DNA of 28,621 nt from Phycisphaerae bacterium (GCA_021736615.1 JAIPFN010000090.1:1-28621), one strand, 5' to 3'; positions 1 through 9,086 are shown, numbered from the stretch's first letter. Numbers and translations: made by a program. The notes: generated by a model from the sequence alone, not told the origin.

Positions 1-1
1 G

Positions 2-181
2 GGGCTGGCGACAGAACGACTTGGCGGTGGATGCGACTTAGAGCGACTTACACGAGCGGAGGCTGCCGATGGCCCGCGAGGGTCCGAGGCCGCCGGAGAC
101 GAGCTAATGACTAGCGAGGTCGGCCATTTATGGCCGGGCGAACGGTCCGTGCCAATGGGGGTAAACTTTATGGGCTTTTAG
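2..181 (+). other. GC-rich left edge with an open frame running in from outside the window
   Basis: The first ~180 bases are clearly richer in G+C than everything after them. One frame stays open from base 2 to a TAG at 179-181 (59 codons, ending ...NFMGF) with no start inside the window, so this could be the tail of a coding sequence. I do not recognise the peptide. The stretch also holds a hairpin (CGGCCA-TTTA-TGGCCG at 121-136), a near-tandem GCGACTTA pair, and GGCG/CGCC arms just after the stop. A structured RNA or a mobile-element edge is therefore equally possible. Confidence 0.25.
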
Positions 182-367
182 GCGGGAAGCGCCAAGAACA
201 CTAAAGATGTCAGATGTCTTTAATTCGTGAAATTTTATATCTCATAGCCCTGATTCAAGTATTTCGATATAAAAGCCGATAATAAAGCCGGACGCTATTC
301 TCATTTTTTGCTTTTTTGAAAACAGCGAGCTTGCTTATTATTATTTATGTGGTAACATATATATACT
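182..367. other. intergenic spacer before the Fic gene
   Basis: AT-rich sequence without a credible open frame. No Shine-Dalgarno-like motif precedes the ATG at 368, and I see no convincing -35/-10 pair or 11-bp repeat box of the kind found elsewhere in this window. Composition shifts sharply from the GC-rich block to its left. Confidence 0.4.
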
Positions 368-1504
368 ATGAATAAACCATCTGGAAAGCTTGTTAATTGT
401 GCGGGTTATGAGGCTTTTGTACCGAATGCCCTTCCCCCGGAGATTGACTGGAATGACCGGCTGATAAGATCCTTATCGGACGCAGACCGGCTTATTGGGC
501 AGCTTTCAGGCGAAGGAAAACAACTGCCTAATCCACATTTGCTAATCAGGCCGTTCATCAAGCGTGAAGCGGTACTGTCCAGCCGTATCGAAGGCACACA
601 AGCTACCCTTGGAGAATTGCTGGCTAATGATGCGGGGGCATCCGTGAACCGGAGCCCGGACGATCTAAAAGAAGTCGGTAATTACGTTAAGGCTTTGGAT
701 CATGGTATAGAAAGGCTTGAAACTTTTCCCCTTTCGCTGAGGTTGATTCGTGAAATCCATGAAAAGCTGATGGAAGGTGTACGAGGAGATTTTGCAACTC
801 CAGGACAATTCCGTAAAAGCCAAAACTGGATCGGTCCGGCAGGATGCACACTTCAAAATGCTACCTATATCCCGCCTTCGGCTGACCTGATGTTGGATTG
901 CCTTGGCCAGCTTGAAAAATTCTTTCACGAAACCAATGTCCCCCCGCTTATTCAGGCCGGATTATTGCATTATCAGTTTGAAGCTATCCACCCATTTCTT
1001 GACGGTAACGGCAGAGTAGGCAGATTGTTAATCACCCTGTTTCTGATCGAACGAAAAGTTCTTGCAACTCCGCTGTTATATTTAAGTTCTTTTTTTGAAG
1101 CCACTCGAAGCGAGTACTACAGCAGGCTGTTGGCAGTAAGCCAAAACAGCGAGTGGAACCTGTGGCTGGAATATTTTCTCAACGGCATTGCAAGGATGTC
1201 AGAAGATGCACTAAGCAGAGCAGAAAGGATCAACCTGCTTATCAAGAAATGGCGAGAGATGGTTGCCGAGCAAAAACCTAAAATTCTTTTCGAGGTCATT
1301 GGCCTGCTCGCTGAAAATCCATTCTGGACAACTAAAAAAATAGCTGAACGTCTTAATGTCGCTTTTACCACAGCGCAAAGAGCAATAAATCTTCTTCAGG
1401 AAAAACAGATAATTTCTCAAATTGACCAAGCTCAACGAGACAGGGTTTTCTGCGCAAAAGCTATCATGCATATCCTGGATGAAGCTCCAAAAATCAAAGC
1501 TTAG
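368..1504 (+). CDS. Fic-domain protein, class II (N-terminal inhibitory motif)
   Basis: Fic proteins transfer AMP (or a related group) from a nucleotide to hydroxyl side chains of target proteins. The full catalytic signature HPFLDGNGRVGR is present at residues 208-219, with catalytic His208. The motif SSRIEG at residues 71-76 fits the family inhibitory helix [S/T]xxxE[G/N] on the N-terminal side, which defines class II, usually auto-inhibited enzymes. The last ~75 residues read as a winged helix (helix-turn-helix around 'TTKKIAERLNVAFTTAQRAI'), common in Fic proteins of this size (378 aa). It stands alone: no antitoxin-like partner abuts it and the next gene is on the opposite strand. The start lacks an obvious ribosome binding site. 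Family and motif are seen directly; target and nucleotide are unknown. Base composition resembles the genes to its right, not the GC-rich edge to its left. Confidence 0.93.
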   Translation: MNKPSGKLVNCAGYEAFVPNALPPEIDWNDRLIRSLSDADRLIGQLSGEGKQLPNPHLLIRPFIKREAVLSSRIEGTQATLGELLANDAGASVNRSPDDLKEVGNYVKALDHGIERLETFPLSLRLIREIHEKLMEGVRGDFATPGQFRKSQNWIGPAGCTLQNATYIPPSADLMLDCLGQLEKFFHETNVPPLIQAGLLHYQFEAIHPFLDGNGRVGRLLITLFLIERKVLATPLLYLSSFFEATRSEYYSRLLAVSQNSEWNLWLEYFLNGIARMSEDALSRAERINLLIKKWREMVAEQKPKILFEVIGLLAENPFWTTKKIAERLNVAFTTAQRAINLLQEKQIISQIDQAQRDRVFCAKAIMHILDEAPKIKA

Positions 1505-1634
1505 ATCAATAATGAATTCGTTCGATTGTTACAGCACTGACTTTTAGTAAATGTTTTTTTACAACCTGATCGAGTTATAAATAACAATGGGGTTGCAATG
1601 CACCCACAAGGCTATTCACTTCAAAATCCGGTAA

Positions 1635-1898
1635 TTATCGTAAACTGCTCGGAGACTGTATCTCAATTGCCTGCAGTGAGCTATTACTCTCAGCCAGGTG
1701 TTCTTTTAGATTCATCAGAAATTGTTTACCATGCTTGGGCATATAGCATTTTTGATCATTCCCTTTGACACCTCGCTCGAGATATTTAACAAAAATGCTA
1801 CTCAAACCATCGTAACAAACCTTATGTCCATCAAATCTTATCCGGCCATACTCTTCTTCGATACATCCAATCGTTCTGACTAATCTTATTTCAACCAT
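1635..1898 (-). CDS. small conserved-looking protein of unknown function
   Basis: An 87-residue protein starting MVEIRLVRTIGCIEEEYG. I chose the ATG at 1896-1898 rather than the one nine codons upstream (1925), because AAAGGCG sits four bases before it while the upstream ATG has no such site. The sequence has an even mix of charged and hydrophobic residues, one central predicted beta-rich part ('GRIRFDGHKVCYDGL') and a helical C-terminal half. There is no signal peptide or membrane segment. I do not recognise the family. About 70 bp upstream lies a two-unit 11-bp TTAA repeat resembling the window's putative PhoB boxes, but its -10 is poor. It is the next minus-strand gene after phoR with 260 bp between, so it is probably a separate transcript. 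Confidence 0.6.
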   Translation of the reverse strand: MVEIRLVRTIGCIEEEYGRIRFDGHKVCYDGLSSIFVKYLERGVKGNDQKCYMPKHGKQFLMNLKEHLAESNSSLQAIEIQSPSSLR

Positions 1899-1967
1899 TT
1901 TTCGCCTTTGCTTAAATTTATCCAACCAGATAATCAGTGAAATAAACTACGACACATAACGAGCCAA

Positions 1968-1999
1968 ATCAAGCTAAGAAAACGTTAATTTTCTGTTAA
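1968..1999 (-). promoter_or_regulatory. weak PhoB-box-like repeat upstream of the small gene at 1635-1898
   Basis: On the coding (minus) strand two TTAAC units begin at 1999 and 1988, 11 bp apart. Fifteen bases after the second lies CTTGAT, a poor match to TATAAT (3 of 6). The spacing matches the better boxes in this window but the -10 does not, so it may be a decayed or weak site. Confidence 0.3.
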
Positions 2000-2161
2000 T
2001 AGAGGCCTTCTGTCGTCCTTAATATGTGTATACCAACCAGGTTATATGAAAAATAAAATTATCAATCCTCATAAAATGTGATATTAACCCGGTATTCCAC
2101 TTAAAAACCGAAGGATCATTTTTATTTCAGAAATATATGCGAAAGATTCGGTCTGTTCAGG

Positions 2162-3952
2162 TTATCGACTTATGATTTTAGCTCCGTCGGTCGGCAATAA
2201 TAATGTGAAAATTGTACCTTTTCCGACCTGGCTTTTTACATCGATACTGCCGCCGTGGACCTGGGCGATATGCTTGACAATAGAAAGCCCCAGCCCCGTC
2301 CCGCCGAGTTTTCGTGTTCGGGCCTTGTCTACCACGTAAAATCGCTCGAAAATACGCTCAAGATGCTCAGGAGCGATTCCACTGCCCTGGTCCGAAACGC
2401 TTATCATGATACTACCACCAACCTTTGCTGCGGTAATATAAATTTCACTTTCCGCATCACTATATTTAATCGCGTTGATTACAAGATTAAGAATAGCCTG
2501 TTCGATAAGTAGTGCATTAATTTTTCCGGTAAGGTTAGCCGGGCAATTTAATTTGACATCTATATTTTTTTCTTCCGATTTTAACTTGGAAAGTTCGACT
2601 GCAGATGTAAGTACAGGCCTTATTTGTGCTTTTTCAAAAGACAGACTTCTTTTTTCACTCTCTTCAAGTCTTGACAATGACAACAGATCATCAATGATAG
2701 AATTTAAACGGTCCGAATGCTTGGCGATTATCCTTAAGAACCGCTCGGCTTCTTCGGTTTTGGAAATCGCACCGTCAAGCAAAGTCTCGACAAAGCCTTT
2801 TATTGAAGTAACCGGGGTTTTAAGTTCGTGAGAAACGTTTGCTACAAAATCACGCCTGACGTCTTCGAGTTGACGGGTCCGTGTTATATCATGCATAACA
2901 AGGACAGCAACACATTTATTGGGTTGGTCTTCTGCCAGACAGGAACCGTACAACTGAAGATGTCGCTGCCCGATATTCATGACCCTTGACTCTTCCGCGG
3001 AAGATTGTTTATTTTCCAGAATATCACATATGTATTTTCGGAGTTTTGGTTCTTTAATGATCTCATTGACATTGAGCATTTTATTTTTTTCAGGATCTAT
3101 GTCTAACAGATTAGCAGCAGCATTGTTAATGCTGACGATAATTCCATCCGAATCAACGGCTAAAACACCTTCAATCATGCTTGAAAGGATTGCCTGTATA
3201 TGGCTTCTTTCTTCGGTGATAGTATCAATCCTGTGGTCAAGCTGGCATGCCATCTCATTTAGAGCAATGGCTAGTTCTGCAAATTCTGTAGCTTTTGGAA
3301 TATTTATCCTTAGATCAAGGTCGCCGGCGGCAAACTTTTTGGCAACGGCGGTCATCCTTTCAACCGGATGGGTAATCCGTTTAGAAATGACCAGGCTTAT
3401 CAAAGCAATTGTAACCGCTATTATCAAAACGGCAATAAAGAGTTTGCTGTAAATACTGTTGAGTGCCTCTTCAATTGAGGTTACCGGAACAGAGGTTCTT
3501 GCGACAGCATTAATTTTCCCATCCTGCACTATCGGTATTGCATAGTACATCATCTTTTTCTTTACAGTATCACTATATCGGATCGAATGCCCCCATCCTT
3601 GCTTGAGGGTCTGTATAAATTCGGGCCGGTTGGAATGGTCGTTCATGCGGTAAGGTTCTTCGTCGGAATCGGCTACTACTTTTCCATCGAGCATGATGAC
3701 AGTAATTCGGGTAGAACTTTCTGCCCCGCTTTCTTTGCAGAAAGCATCGAGCTCGGAATAATTGCGGTCCTTAAGCCTTGCAGACATTTGCTTTTTGATA
3801 AGCTGCGCACGAGAACTGAGATCCTGCTTGACGTGATCAAGATGGAACTTGCGGAGTGATTGTGACCCGTAAATTGCAATGCTGACAACTGAAATAAGAA
3901 TGATCAGCAAAAAGGACGGGTACAACTGCCAGATTAACCGTCTTTGAAACAT
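2162..3952 (-). CDS. phoR: PhoR-type membrane sensor histidine kinase
   Basis: A 596-residue kinase with the full PhoR-like order: membrane helix 1 (about residues 8-28), an extracytoplasmic sensor segment of ~140 residues, helix 2 (about 171-190), HAMP (about 191-245), a PAS domain (about 250-355), and the dimerisation/phosphoacceptor H-box NVSHELKTP with His375. The ATP-binding domain has its N-box at Asn493, G1 DQGSGIA (521-527) and G2 GGTGLGLSIVKH. E. coli PhoR lacks a large periplasmic domain. This longer form resembles the Bacillus and Gram-negative non-enteric kinases, so the signal could be phosphate or another envelope cue. It lies 3 bp downstream of the response-regulator gene, so the two are co-transcribed from the box-bearing promoter at 4646-4699. 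phoU and pst genes are not in the window, which leaves the phosphate assignment as inference from family. Confidence 0.9.
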   Translation of the reverse strand: MFQRRLIWQLYPSFLLIILISVVSIAIYGSQSLRKFHLDHVKQDLSSRAQLIKKQMSARLKDRNYSELDAFCKESGAESSTRITVIMLDGKVVADSDEEPYRMNDHSNRPEFIQTLKQGWGHSIRYSDTVKKKMMYYAIPIVQDGKINAVARTSVPVTSIEEALNSIYSKLFIAVLIIAVTIALISLVISKRITHPVERMTAVAKKFAAGDLDLRINIPKATEFAELAIALNEMACQLDHRIDTITEERSHIQAILSSMIEGVLAVDSDGIIVSINNAAANLLDIDPEKNKMLNVNEIIKEPKLRKYICDILENKQSSAEESRVMNIGQRHLQLYGSCLAEDQPNKCVAVLVMHDITRTRQLEDVRRDFVANVSHELKTPVTSIKGFVETLLDGAISKTEEAERFLRIIAKHSDRLNSIIDDLLSLSRLEESEKRSLSFEKAQIRPVLTSAVELSKLKSEEKNIDVKLNCPANLTGKINALLIEQAILNLVINAIKYSDAESEIYITAAKVGGSIMISVSDQGSGIAPEHLERIFERFYVVDKARTRKLGGTGLGLSIVKHIAQVHGGSIDVKSQVGKGTIFTLLLPTDGAKIISR

Positions 3953-3955
3953 TCA

Positions 3956-4639
3956 TTATTCCTTGAAGCGATATCCAATACCTCTGACAGTTTCGATGTA
4001 TTTGCTGCCGCTGCCGAGTTTTTTTCTAAGGCCGACTATCTGAACGTCCACAGATCTGTCGGTAACCAGATAGTCATCACCATGGAGTGTATCTACAATC
4101 TGGTAACGTGTAAAAACAAACCCGGGCCTTCTTGCTAAAGCCTGAAGAATATTGAATTCCGTAAAAGTAAGCTCGACGGGCTTGTCTTTTACCTTTACCT
4201 GACGTTTTGCCGGGTCGATTGTCAAATCATGAATTTTAACTGGAGTCTTTTCCAGATCGCGGGCTATCGATCTCTGCAGAATGCGTCTCATTCTGGCAAT
4301 AAGCACCTTCGGGCTGAATGGTTTTGTGACGTAATCATCAGCACCTAATTCCAGACCTGTGACAATATCCACTTCTTCGCCCTTGGCAGTCAACATTATT
4401 ATCGGGATATTCTGCGTCATGGGATCGTGTTTGAGCTTTTTGCAAACTTGCAAACCGTCTATTCCGGGGAGCATTAAATCCAGTATCATCAGATCCGGTG
4501 ATTTGGCTTTTGCTTTTAACAAAGCTTCTTCTCCGGTGGTTGCTATTTCAACTCCATATCCATCTTTGGCAAGATTATACCGAACCAACTCAAGGATATC
4601 TTCCTCGTCATCTACTATTAGTATTTTTTCTTTAATCAT
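3956..4639 (-). CDS. phoB: PhoB-type response regulator (OmpR/PhoB family)
   Basis: A 227-residue transcription factor. The receiver domain has the acidic pair Asp10/Asp11, phosphoacceptor Asp54 in LILDLMLPG, switch Thr84 and Lys106 in VTKPF. The C-terminal winged helix (about 130-227) ends in the recognition-helix region RSVDVQIVGLRKKLG and the terminal hairpin ETVRGIGYRF. It is first in a two-gene operon with the sensor kinase. AGGA seven bases before the ATG can serve as ribosome binding site, but it overlaps the predicted -10 hexamer (see the promoter entry). Four 11-bp CTAA repeats upstream suggest autoregulation. Family is certain; calling it PhoB rather than another OmpR-type regulator rests on similarity to PhoB/PhoP, the PhoR partner and the box geometry. 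Confidence 0.92.
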   Translation of the reverse strand: MIKEKILIVDDEEDILELVRYNLAKDGYGVEIATTGEEALLKAKAKSPDLMILDLMLPGIDGLQVCKKLKHDPMTQNIPIIMLTAKGEEVDIVTGLELGADDYVTKPFSPKVLIARMRRILQRSIARDLEKTPVKIHDLTIDPAKRQVKVKDKPVELTFTEFNILQALARRPGFVFTRYQIVDTLHGDDYLVTDRSVDVQIVGLRKKLGSGSKYIETVRGIGYRFKE

Positions 4640-4645
4640 GTTACT

Positions 4646-4699
4646 ATCCTAGCAATCCTGTATTAGCATTTTATTAGCAGTTCGTTAGATTATGTTTAG
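4646..4699 (-). promoter_or_regulatory. four-unit PhoB-box promoter of phoBR (autoregulatory)
   Basis: On the coding strand CTAA begins at 4699, 4688, 4677 and 4666, four perfect copies each 11 bp apart. Exactly 15 nt after the last one begins TAGGAT (4651-4646), preceded by TGC as an extended -10. There is no separate -35, as expected when a PhoB-family dimer recruits RNA polymerase. Transcription would start at about 4639-4640, on or next to the ATG, which predicts a leaderless or nearly leaderless phoB message when this promoter is used. Confidence 0.72.
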
Positions 4700-4740
4700 T
4701 TTCCTTATCAAAATAGAGCCCGAAAGAAGTTGATTTTAGC

Positions 4741-7700
4741 TTAAAATTTAGCTCCTATACCAATTGAGAATTCTGTGCCTCTACGATAAGAGCTTCTGAT
4801 CTGATCGCCCCTTGTCCTGTCTCTGTAAACACTTTCGATATCGGGATTAAGCAAGTTTTTAATCTGGAATTTCATTCTCCAGGTGTCCCCAAGCTTCTGT
4901 GTAAGACTGAAATTAAGAGAACCGAACTCTGTTTCATAGACATCCGGTATATAATTTCCGTTGGATTGTCCGGCACCTGCAACGAGTGTATCGCCTCTGA
5001 TCGTGTAAAATAGACCCAACTGTGTCCCGGTATCCTCGATGTCATAGGTCATGAAAATATTGTAAAGATGCTCAGGGGCATTCATCATTGCACGTTTAGA
5101 TACTGGAAAGCCTATATCTCTAAAAAGGGCTATTTCTTCACTTGGGAGTTGCACTTCTGAATCTATCAGGGTTGCATTACCACCGAGAGTTAGTCCATCA
5201 AGACCTTTCCAGATATGGCCCATTTTCTGACGTACTTCAAATTCTAAACCGCTGACCTTTCCCTTTGGATAGTTAACCGGAGTGGTAAACGAAAAATCCG
5301 TTATACCCTGGACGTATTCTATCGGATCTTTGATGTCTTTGTAAAAATATGAAGCCGAAAACAAGCTGCCCTCATAAGGAGTATAATCGAACCGCAGGTC
5401 ATAATTTTTCAGGGCACTCATCCTGAGTTCCGGGTTACCGATAAATACATCCCCGCCAAGATATTCCTGTTGCGGGGCAGCGGAGAGTTCTTTGAAAGTC
5501 TGCCTGGCGATTGTTTCTGCGTATGTGCCGCGTATTTTCAAATTTTCCAATGGTTCAAAAGCAAATCCGATTGAAGGAAGAATATCTCTCTGGCTGAAAT
5601 CAACATTCGCTTTTTCGATCTGGTCGCTGTTGGAGAACCTTCCCAGTTCATCTCTGAGAACGATCCATTCGACACCTTCTTCCGGTGATGTTTCGATACC
5701 CAGCTTTGTATCTTCAAAACGATAACCGCCAATTACATTGAAATACGAATTTATCGGCATATCAGTCATAAAATAATACGCTGAAATATCCTGCGTACCT
5801 GTATAATCCATGTCTATATCAAGCGGATTTAATTTTGCCTGGCCATTAGACATGAAATCCTGGTCTAAATAGACCTTAGAGAAATAATCTTGCCAGCTGC
5901 CTTTGTAAGAAATCTGGCCATGCTGAGAATTACCATATGAATCCTGATCGTACTTTCGGTTAAGTGAGTCATTAAATACGCCCATTTTTAAATAACCACT
6001 ATCGCCGCTCCACTGCTCAAAAGGTATTTTCAGGTTAAGAGCATACTGGTCTGAATCTTCTGTGATATCCTTGTAAACACGGAAGAAATTACCGAAATTG
6101 ATATTGGCCCCGTCGACCAACTGTTTGAACTCGCTGTCTTCGATATGCTCAGGTATAGGATCTGAATATCTTCCGCCAGGAACCTCTGGAACAAAATAGT
6201 CCGGCGTCCACCGTGAGTTAAACATTCTTTTATCCTGTTTAAAGCTAGCCGAACTGGTTGACAACTTCCAATCAAACTTAGGTGTCTGAAAATTTAAAAA
6301 TTTACCTATCGAAAGCTCAGGGATAAATGTAAGATTATGTTTACCACCAAACTGCATGGTCTCGGTCGTTCGTTCGGTATAACTGAGAGTCGTGGTCCTG
6401 AGATAAGGGGCAACGTTGATACCGACGGTATGCTCATTTCCCGGATCATCGATATTTGTATAATCGTATAAGCTTCCAAAATACGCTTCCTTGCCCCTTG
6501 TGTCCTCGGCAAGCCTTACTTCATCTTCGGTATTCTGTGTGAACATATGCATAAAGGAGAGTGAATGGTCTTCAGTCTCCAGGCCAAACGAACCTAAAGT
6601 TCCCCATTGAACCTGCTGACTTGCCTGGGTAACATCGAAAAGTGAAGTGGTAAAGTAATCCTCGTTCATACTCATCGAAGCAGGATCTGAAGGATCCCAG
6701 TCCGGATCATTTGTCGAAAATCCGCCTTTACTGAACCTGGGAGTATAAAGTTCATCCGGACCTTGTATCCAATACCTGTCATCGATTCCGTCATCATAGA
6801 ACGAACTGTCACGCTCATAAAAATAGCTGAACAGACCGCCGACAGTAATATCATCGTTCAGCTGAAATTTATCACCGTATGTAAATGAGTATTTATGGTC
6901 AAGCGGGGCTGAAGTTGTTGAGACATTAACCGGATCATCAGATGTCACGATTGGCCGTGCCATATCTTTTCTTCCAAAGTAATTCAAACCGCCGCCTTTA
7001 TAAGTCAAGAAGTCCTTATTGCCGGCTGCCTGACTGTTAAAACTTATTCCGGATTCCAGTTTTAAGACTCTTTCAGATGGTATGTCTTTCAATATCAGGT
7101 TTACCGCACCACCGGAGGCATCGCCTTGCTGGTCCGGCGTAAATGTCTTGCTCACCTGTATGCTCTCTATAATAGACGAAGGGAACTGGTCCAATTGCAC
7201 TGCGCGTTTATCGGCATCGGCGGTAGGAAGACGGACCCCATTTACCTGTGAGTTGACATACCTGTCCGGCAAGCCTCGAATAACCGCGTATTTTCCCCCT
7301 TGAACCGTAGCACCGGCCACTAGCTTTAAAGCTGCGGCAGCGTCACCGGCTCCTGCGCGGCTCATTAGCTCAGAACTTACAGATCCCATCAGAGCGGGAC
7401 TATCCATCCTGAGATCAAGCAGCATATCTTCTGTTCCGGTACCGATCTGAACGTCCTTAACTTCAAACTCTTCCATTTCAGTGAACTCGCCACTGAGCCA
7501 TATCTCACCTTCTGTAAGCATACCGGAAGAAACCACTATCTGCTTTTCATGTCTCAAATAGCCTTCTTTTGAAAATGCAAGCGTATATGTTCCGGGTTTA
7601 ACCCCTTCAAAGACAAAGTTACCTTCATCGGTTGTTTTGACCTTCTGGCCAGTCTCCAGTATCATAACTTCCGCCTCGGCAAGAGGGGCATCGAAATCTT

Positions 7701-7815
7701 TGTCGTAAACAACACCGCGAACACCTCCTGCCATTTCAGCCCTGACAGGAACAACATAGAAAAATGTTGAAAACAACATTAATAATATTCTAAAATATGG
7801 TGCTTTCTTTACCAT
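4741..7815 (-). CDS. TonB-dependent outer-membrane receptor with N-terminal carboxypeptidase-regulatory-like domain
   Basis: A 1024-residue outer-membrane transporter. It has a signal peptide (MVKKAPYFRI..., cleavage near VRA-E at 26/27). A beta-sandwich of the CarboxypepD_reg type follows (about 30-110, with 'GVVYDKDFDAPLAEAEV' and 'PGTYTLAFSKEGY'). The segment EEFEVKDV (115-122) is a plausible TonB box. Next come the plug (about 130-245, with 'YAVIRGLPDRYVNSQVNGVR' and 'QGDASGGAVNL') and a long beta-barrel ending in Phe (GIGAKF), the usual C-terminal outer-membrane sorting residue. The N-terminal domain is typical of Oar/SusC-like receptors. Its start overlaps the end of the upstream lipoprotein gene by 7 bases, so both come from the promoter at 9087-9140. 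The TonB/ExbBD operon at 19726-25824 is the obvious energy partner. Substrate is unknown; the promoter type suggests a phosphorus-containing compound. Confidence 0.93.
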   Translation of the reverse strand: MVKKAPYFRILLMLFSTFFYVVPVRAEMAGGVRGVVYDKDFDAPLAEAEVMILETGQKVKTTDEGNFVFEGVKPGTYTLAFSKEGYLRHEKQIVVSSGMLTEGEIWLSGEFTEMEEFEVKDVQIGTGTEDMLLDLRMDSPALMGSVSSELMSRAGAGDAAAALKLVAGATVQGGKYAVIRGLPDRYVNSQVNGVRLPTADADKRAVQLDQFPSSIIESIQVSKTFTPDQQGDASGGAVNLILKDIPSERVLKLESGISFNSQAAGNKDFLTYKGGGLNYFGRKDMARPIVTSDDPVNVSTTSAPLDHKYSFTYGDKFQLNDDITVGGLFSYFYERDSSFYDDGIDDRYWIQGPDELYTPRFSKGGFSTNDPDWDPSDPASMSMNEDYFTTSLFDVTQASQQVQWGTLGSFGLETEDHSLSFMHMFTQNTEDEVRLAEDTRGKEAYFGSLYDYTNIDDPGNEHTVGINVAPYLRTTTLSYTERTTETMQFGGKHNLTFIPELSIGKFLNFQTPKFDWKLSTSSASFKQDKRMFNSRWTPDYFVPEVPGGRYSDPIPEHIEDSEFKQLVDGANINFGNFFRVYKDITEDSDQYALNLKIPFEQWSGDSGYLKMGVFNDSLNRKYDQDSYGNSQHGQISYKGSWQDYFSKVYLDQDFMSNGQAKLNPLDIDMDYTGTQDISAYYFMTDMPINSYFNVIGGYRFEDTKLGIETSPEEGVEWIVLRDELGRFSNSDQIEKANVDFSQRDILPSIGFAFEPLENLKIRGTYAETIARQTFKELSAAPQQEYLGGDVFIGNPELRMSALKNYDLRFDYTPYEGSLFSASYFYKDIKDPIEYVQGITDFSFTTPVNYPKGKVSGLEFEVRQKMGHIWKGLDGLTLGGNATLIDSEVQLPSEEIALFRDIGFPVSKRAMMNAPEHLYNIFMTYDIEDTGTQLGLFYTIRGDTLVAGAGQSNGNYIPDVYETEFGSLNFSLTQKLGDTWRMKFQIKNLLNPDIESVYRDRTRGDQIRSSYRRGTEFSIGIGAKF

Positions 7816-9020
7816 GGGTTAGCCAACCCTCCGATTATCTGATTAATTCGAATCCAAAGTTGCTCGTCAGGTTCAACAGAGTTGACAGCCATAGAACAGC
7901 AGATTGCAGAGATGTCCTGGGCGCGGGGCCTGGAATTAATATTTACCGCACCTGCCTCAATGGCCTGCTTATAGACCGATAGCGCCGAGGGTTTATCACC
8001 GATCAGGCAATAAGCTTCCGCAAGTTTGCAAAGCATTGCAGCCCTGTAAATATCAAAAATCTCATCGTTTCTGTCATTAAAGATTTTCAAAGCAATGCTT
8101 AAATTTTCGTAGGCTTTTTTGGAATCTCCACTGCGGTGCAATAGCCGTGCAAAAGTTATCAGAGTCGGCACCCGATACTTGACCCGCCATTTGTTATTTA
8201 CGAGAAGTTCGCTTGCTTGAGATAAATGTTTATTGGAATTATCGGTATGACCATGTTCAATTGCCGATTCCGCGAGTTTGACAAGAAGGTCTATCTTTAT
8301 ATAGGCCGGAACGTCTTTCCATGCAGTTTTGATCTTGTCTTCAATGAGTTCGCGCCGCTGAATATTTTCATAATAATGGTTATAAAGACCAGCATAAGCA
8401 TATAATCCATTTTTAAGAGCCGGTATACTTCCAGAGGAAATAGTATTTTCCAGGGTTTTGAATTTTTCTTCAAAGGAATTCGGGCCATTTCCAGGTATAT
8501 CATTTACTGAACCGTCCTGCTTTGAAATTGTCAGCAGATTTTTTGCCTGCGTGATCTTATTTTCAATGCGGTCCTTTCGCCAATCCTCGATCTGATCTGG
8601 AAACTTTTCGGCTGACTGGATATATCGACTTGCCTGATCTGACCTATCATTTTCGGCAAAATAACATGCAATCTCCGCATAACACAGATTGCGTCTCCAA
8701 TTATCAATTTTCTCAACATAAGACAGTGCCAGGTGAGGTTGATCAATTTCAAGACATGCAGCTATAACATTTTGCTGTGATTTTGAGCGATCCTTTATAT
8801 GCGGATCCATCGGAATAGCCGACGCAGTCTTAAAAGCAGCATCTATCAGGTTTCTCTGATATTGGGAAACTATTACCCGAGAAAAAGAATTCTTTTCAGA
8901 AGACTCGTTACACCCGATGAAGGTAAAGGCAAGGATTAAGCATATCAAGTTAATAATTGCCCCCTTTGATCTAACCGGCAACGAATAAACATTAAATAAA
9001 CGACAGTACTTAGGCCCCAT
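7809..9020 (-). CDS. helical-repeat (TPR-like) lipoprotein paired with the TonB-dependent receptor
   Basis: A 403-residue protein with a long positively charged N-terminus, a hydrophobic stretch and a lipobox TFIGC with Cys37 as the lipidation site. The rest is helical with TPR-like pairs, for example 'QPHLALSYVEKIDNWRRN', 'RSDQASRYIQSAEKFPD', 'SGDSKKAYENLSIALKIF' and 'IGDKPSALSVYKQAIEAG'. A weak AAAGAG lies eight bases before the ATG. It overlaps the receptor gene by 7 bases, which implies coupled translation. A surface or periplasmic-face lipoprotein made with a receptor recalls SusC/SusD pairs, where SusD is also a TPR-containing lipoprotein. I cannot see SusD signatures, so the parallel is only architectural. 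It is preceded by a four-unit PhoB-like box. Confidence 0.82.
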   Translation of the reverse strand: MGPKYCRLFNVYSLPVRSKGAIINLICLILAFTFIGCNESSEKNSFSRVIVSQYQRNLIDAAFKTASAIPMDPHIKDRSKSQQNVIAACLEIDQPHLALSYVEKIDNWRRNLCYAEIACYFAENDRSDQASRYIQSAEKFPDQIEDWRKDRIENKITQAKNLLTISKQDGSVNDIPGNGPNSFEEKFKTLENTISSGSIPALKNGLYAYAGLYNHYYENIQRRELIEDKIKTAWKDVPAYIKIDLLVKLAESAIEHGHTDNSNKHLSQASELLVNNKWRVKYRVPTLITFARLLHRSGDSKKAYENLSIALKIFNDRNDEIFDIYRAAMLCKLAEAYCLIGDKPSALSVYKQAIEAGAVNINSRPRAQDISAICCSMAVNSVEPDEQLWIRINQIIGGLANPW

Positions 9021-9086
9021 GAAAAATCTCTTTACAAAACAAATACAGTTCAGACCAACACAAAATCAATAATTCTAATATTAGAT

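Noticed and set aside
121..136. Intrinsic terminator at the left edge
   Set aside because: The hairpin has no T-tract on either side and lies inside the open frame, so termination is not indicated.
406..1471. Minus-strand open frames across the Fic gene and similar frames opposite other large genes
   Set aside because: They are shadows of well-supported genes, without ribosome binding sites or recognisable protein features.
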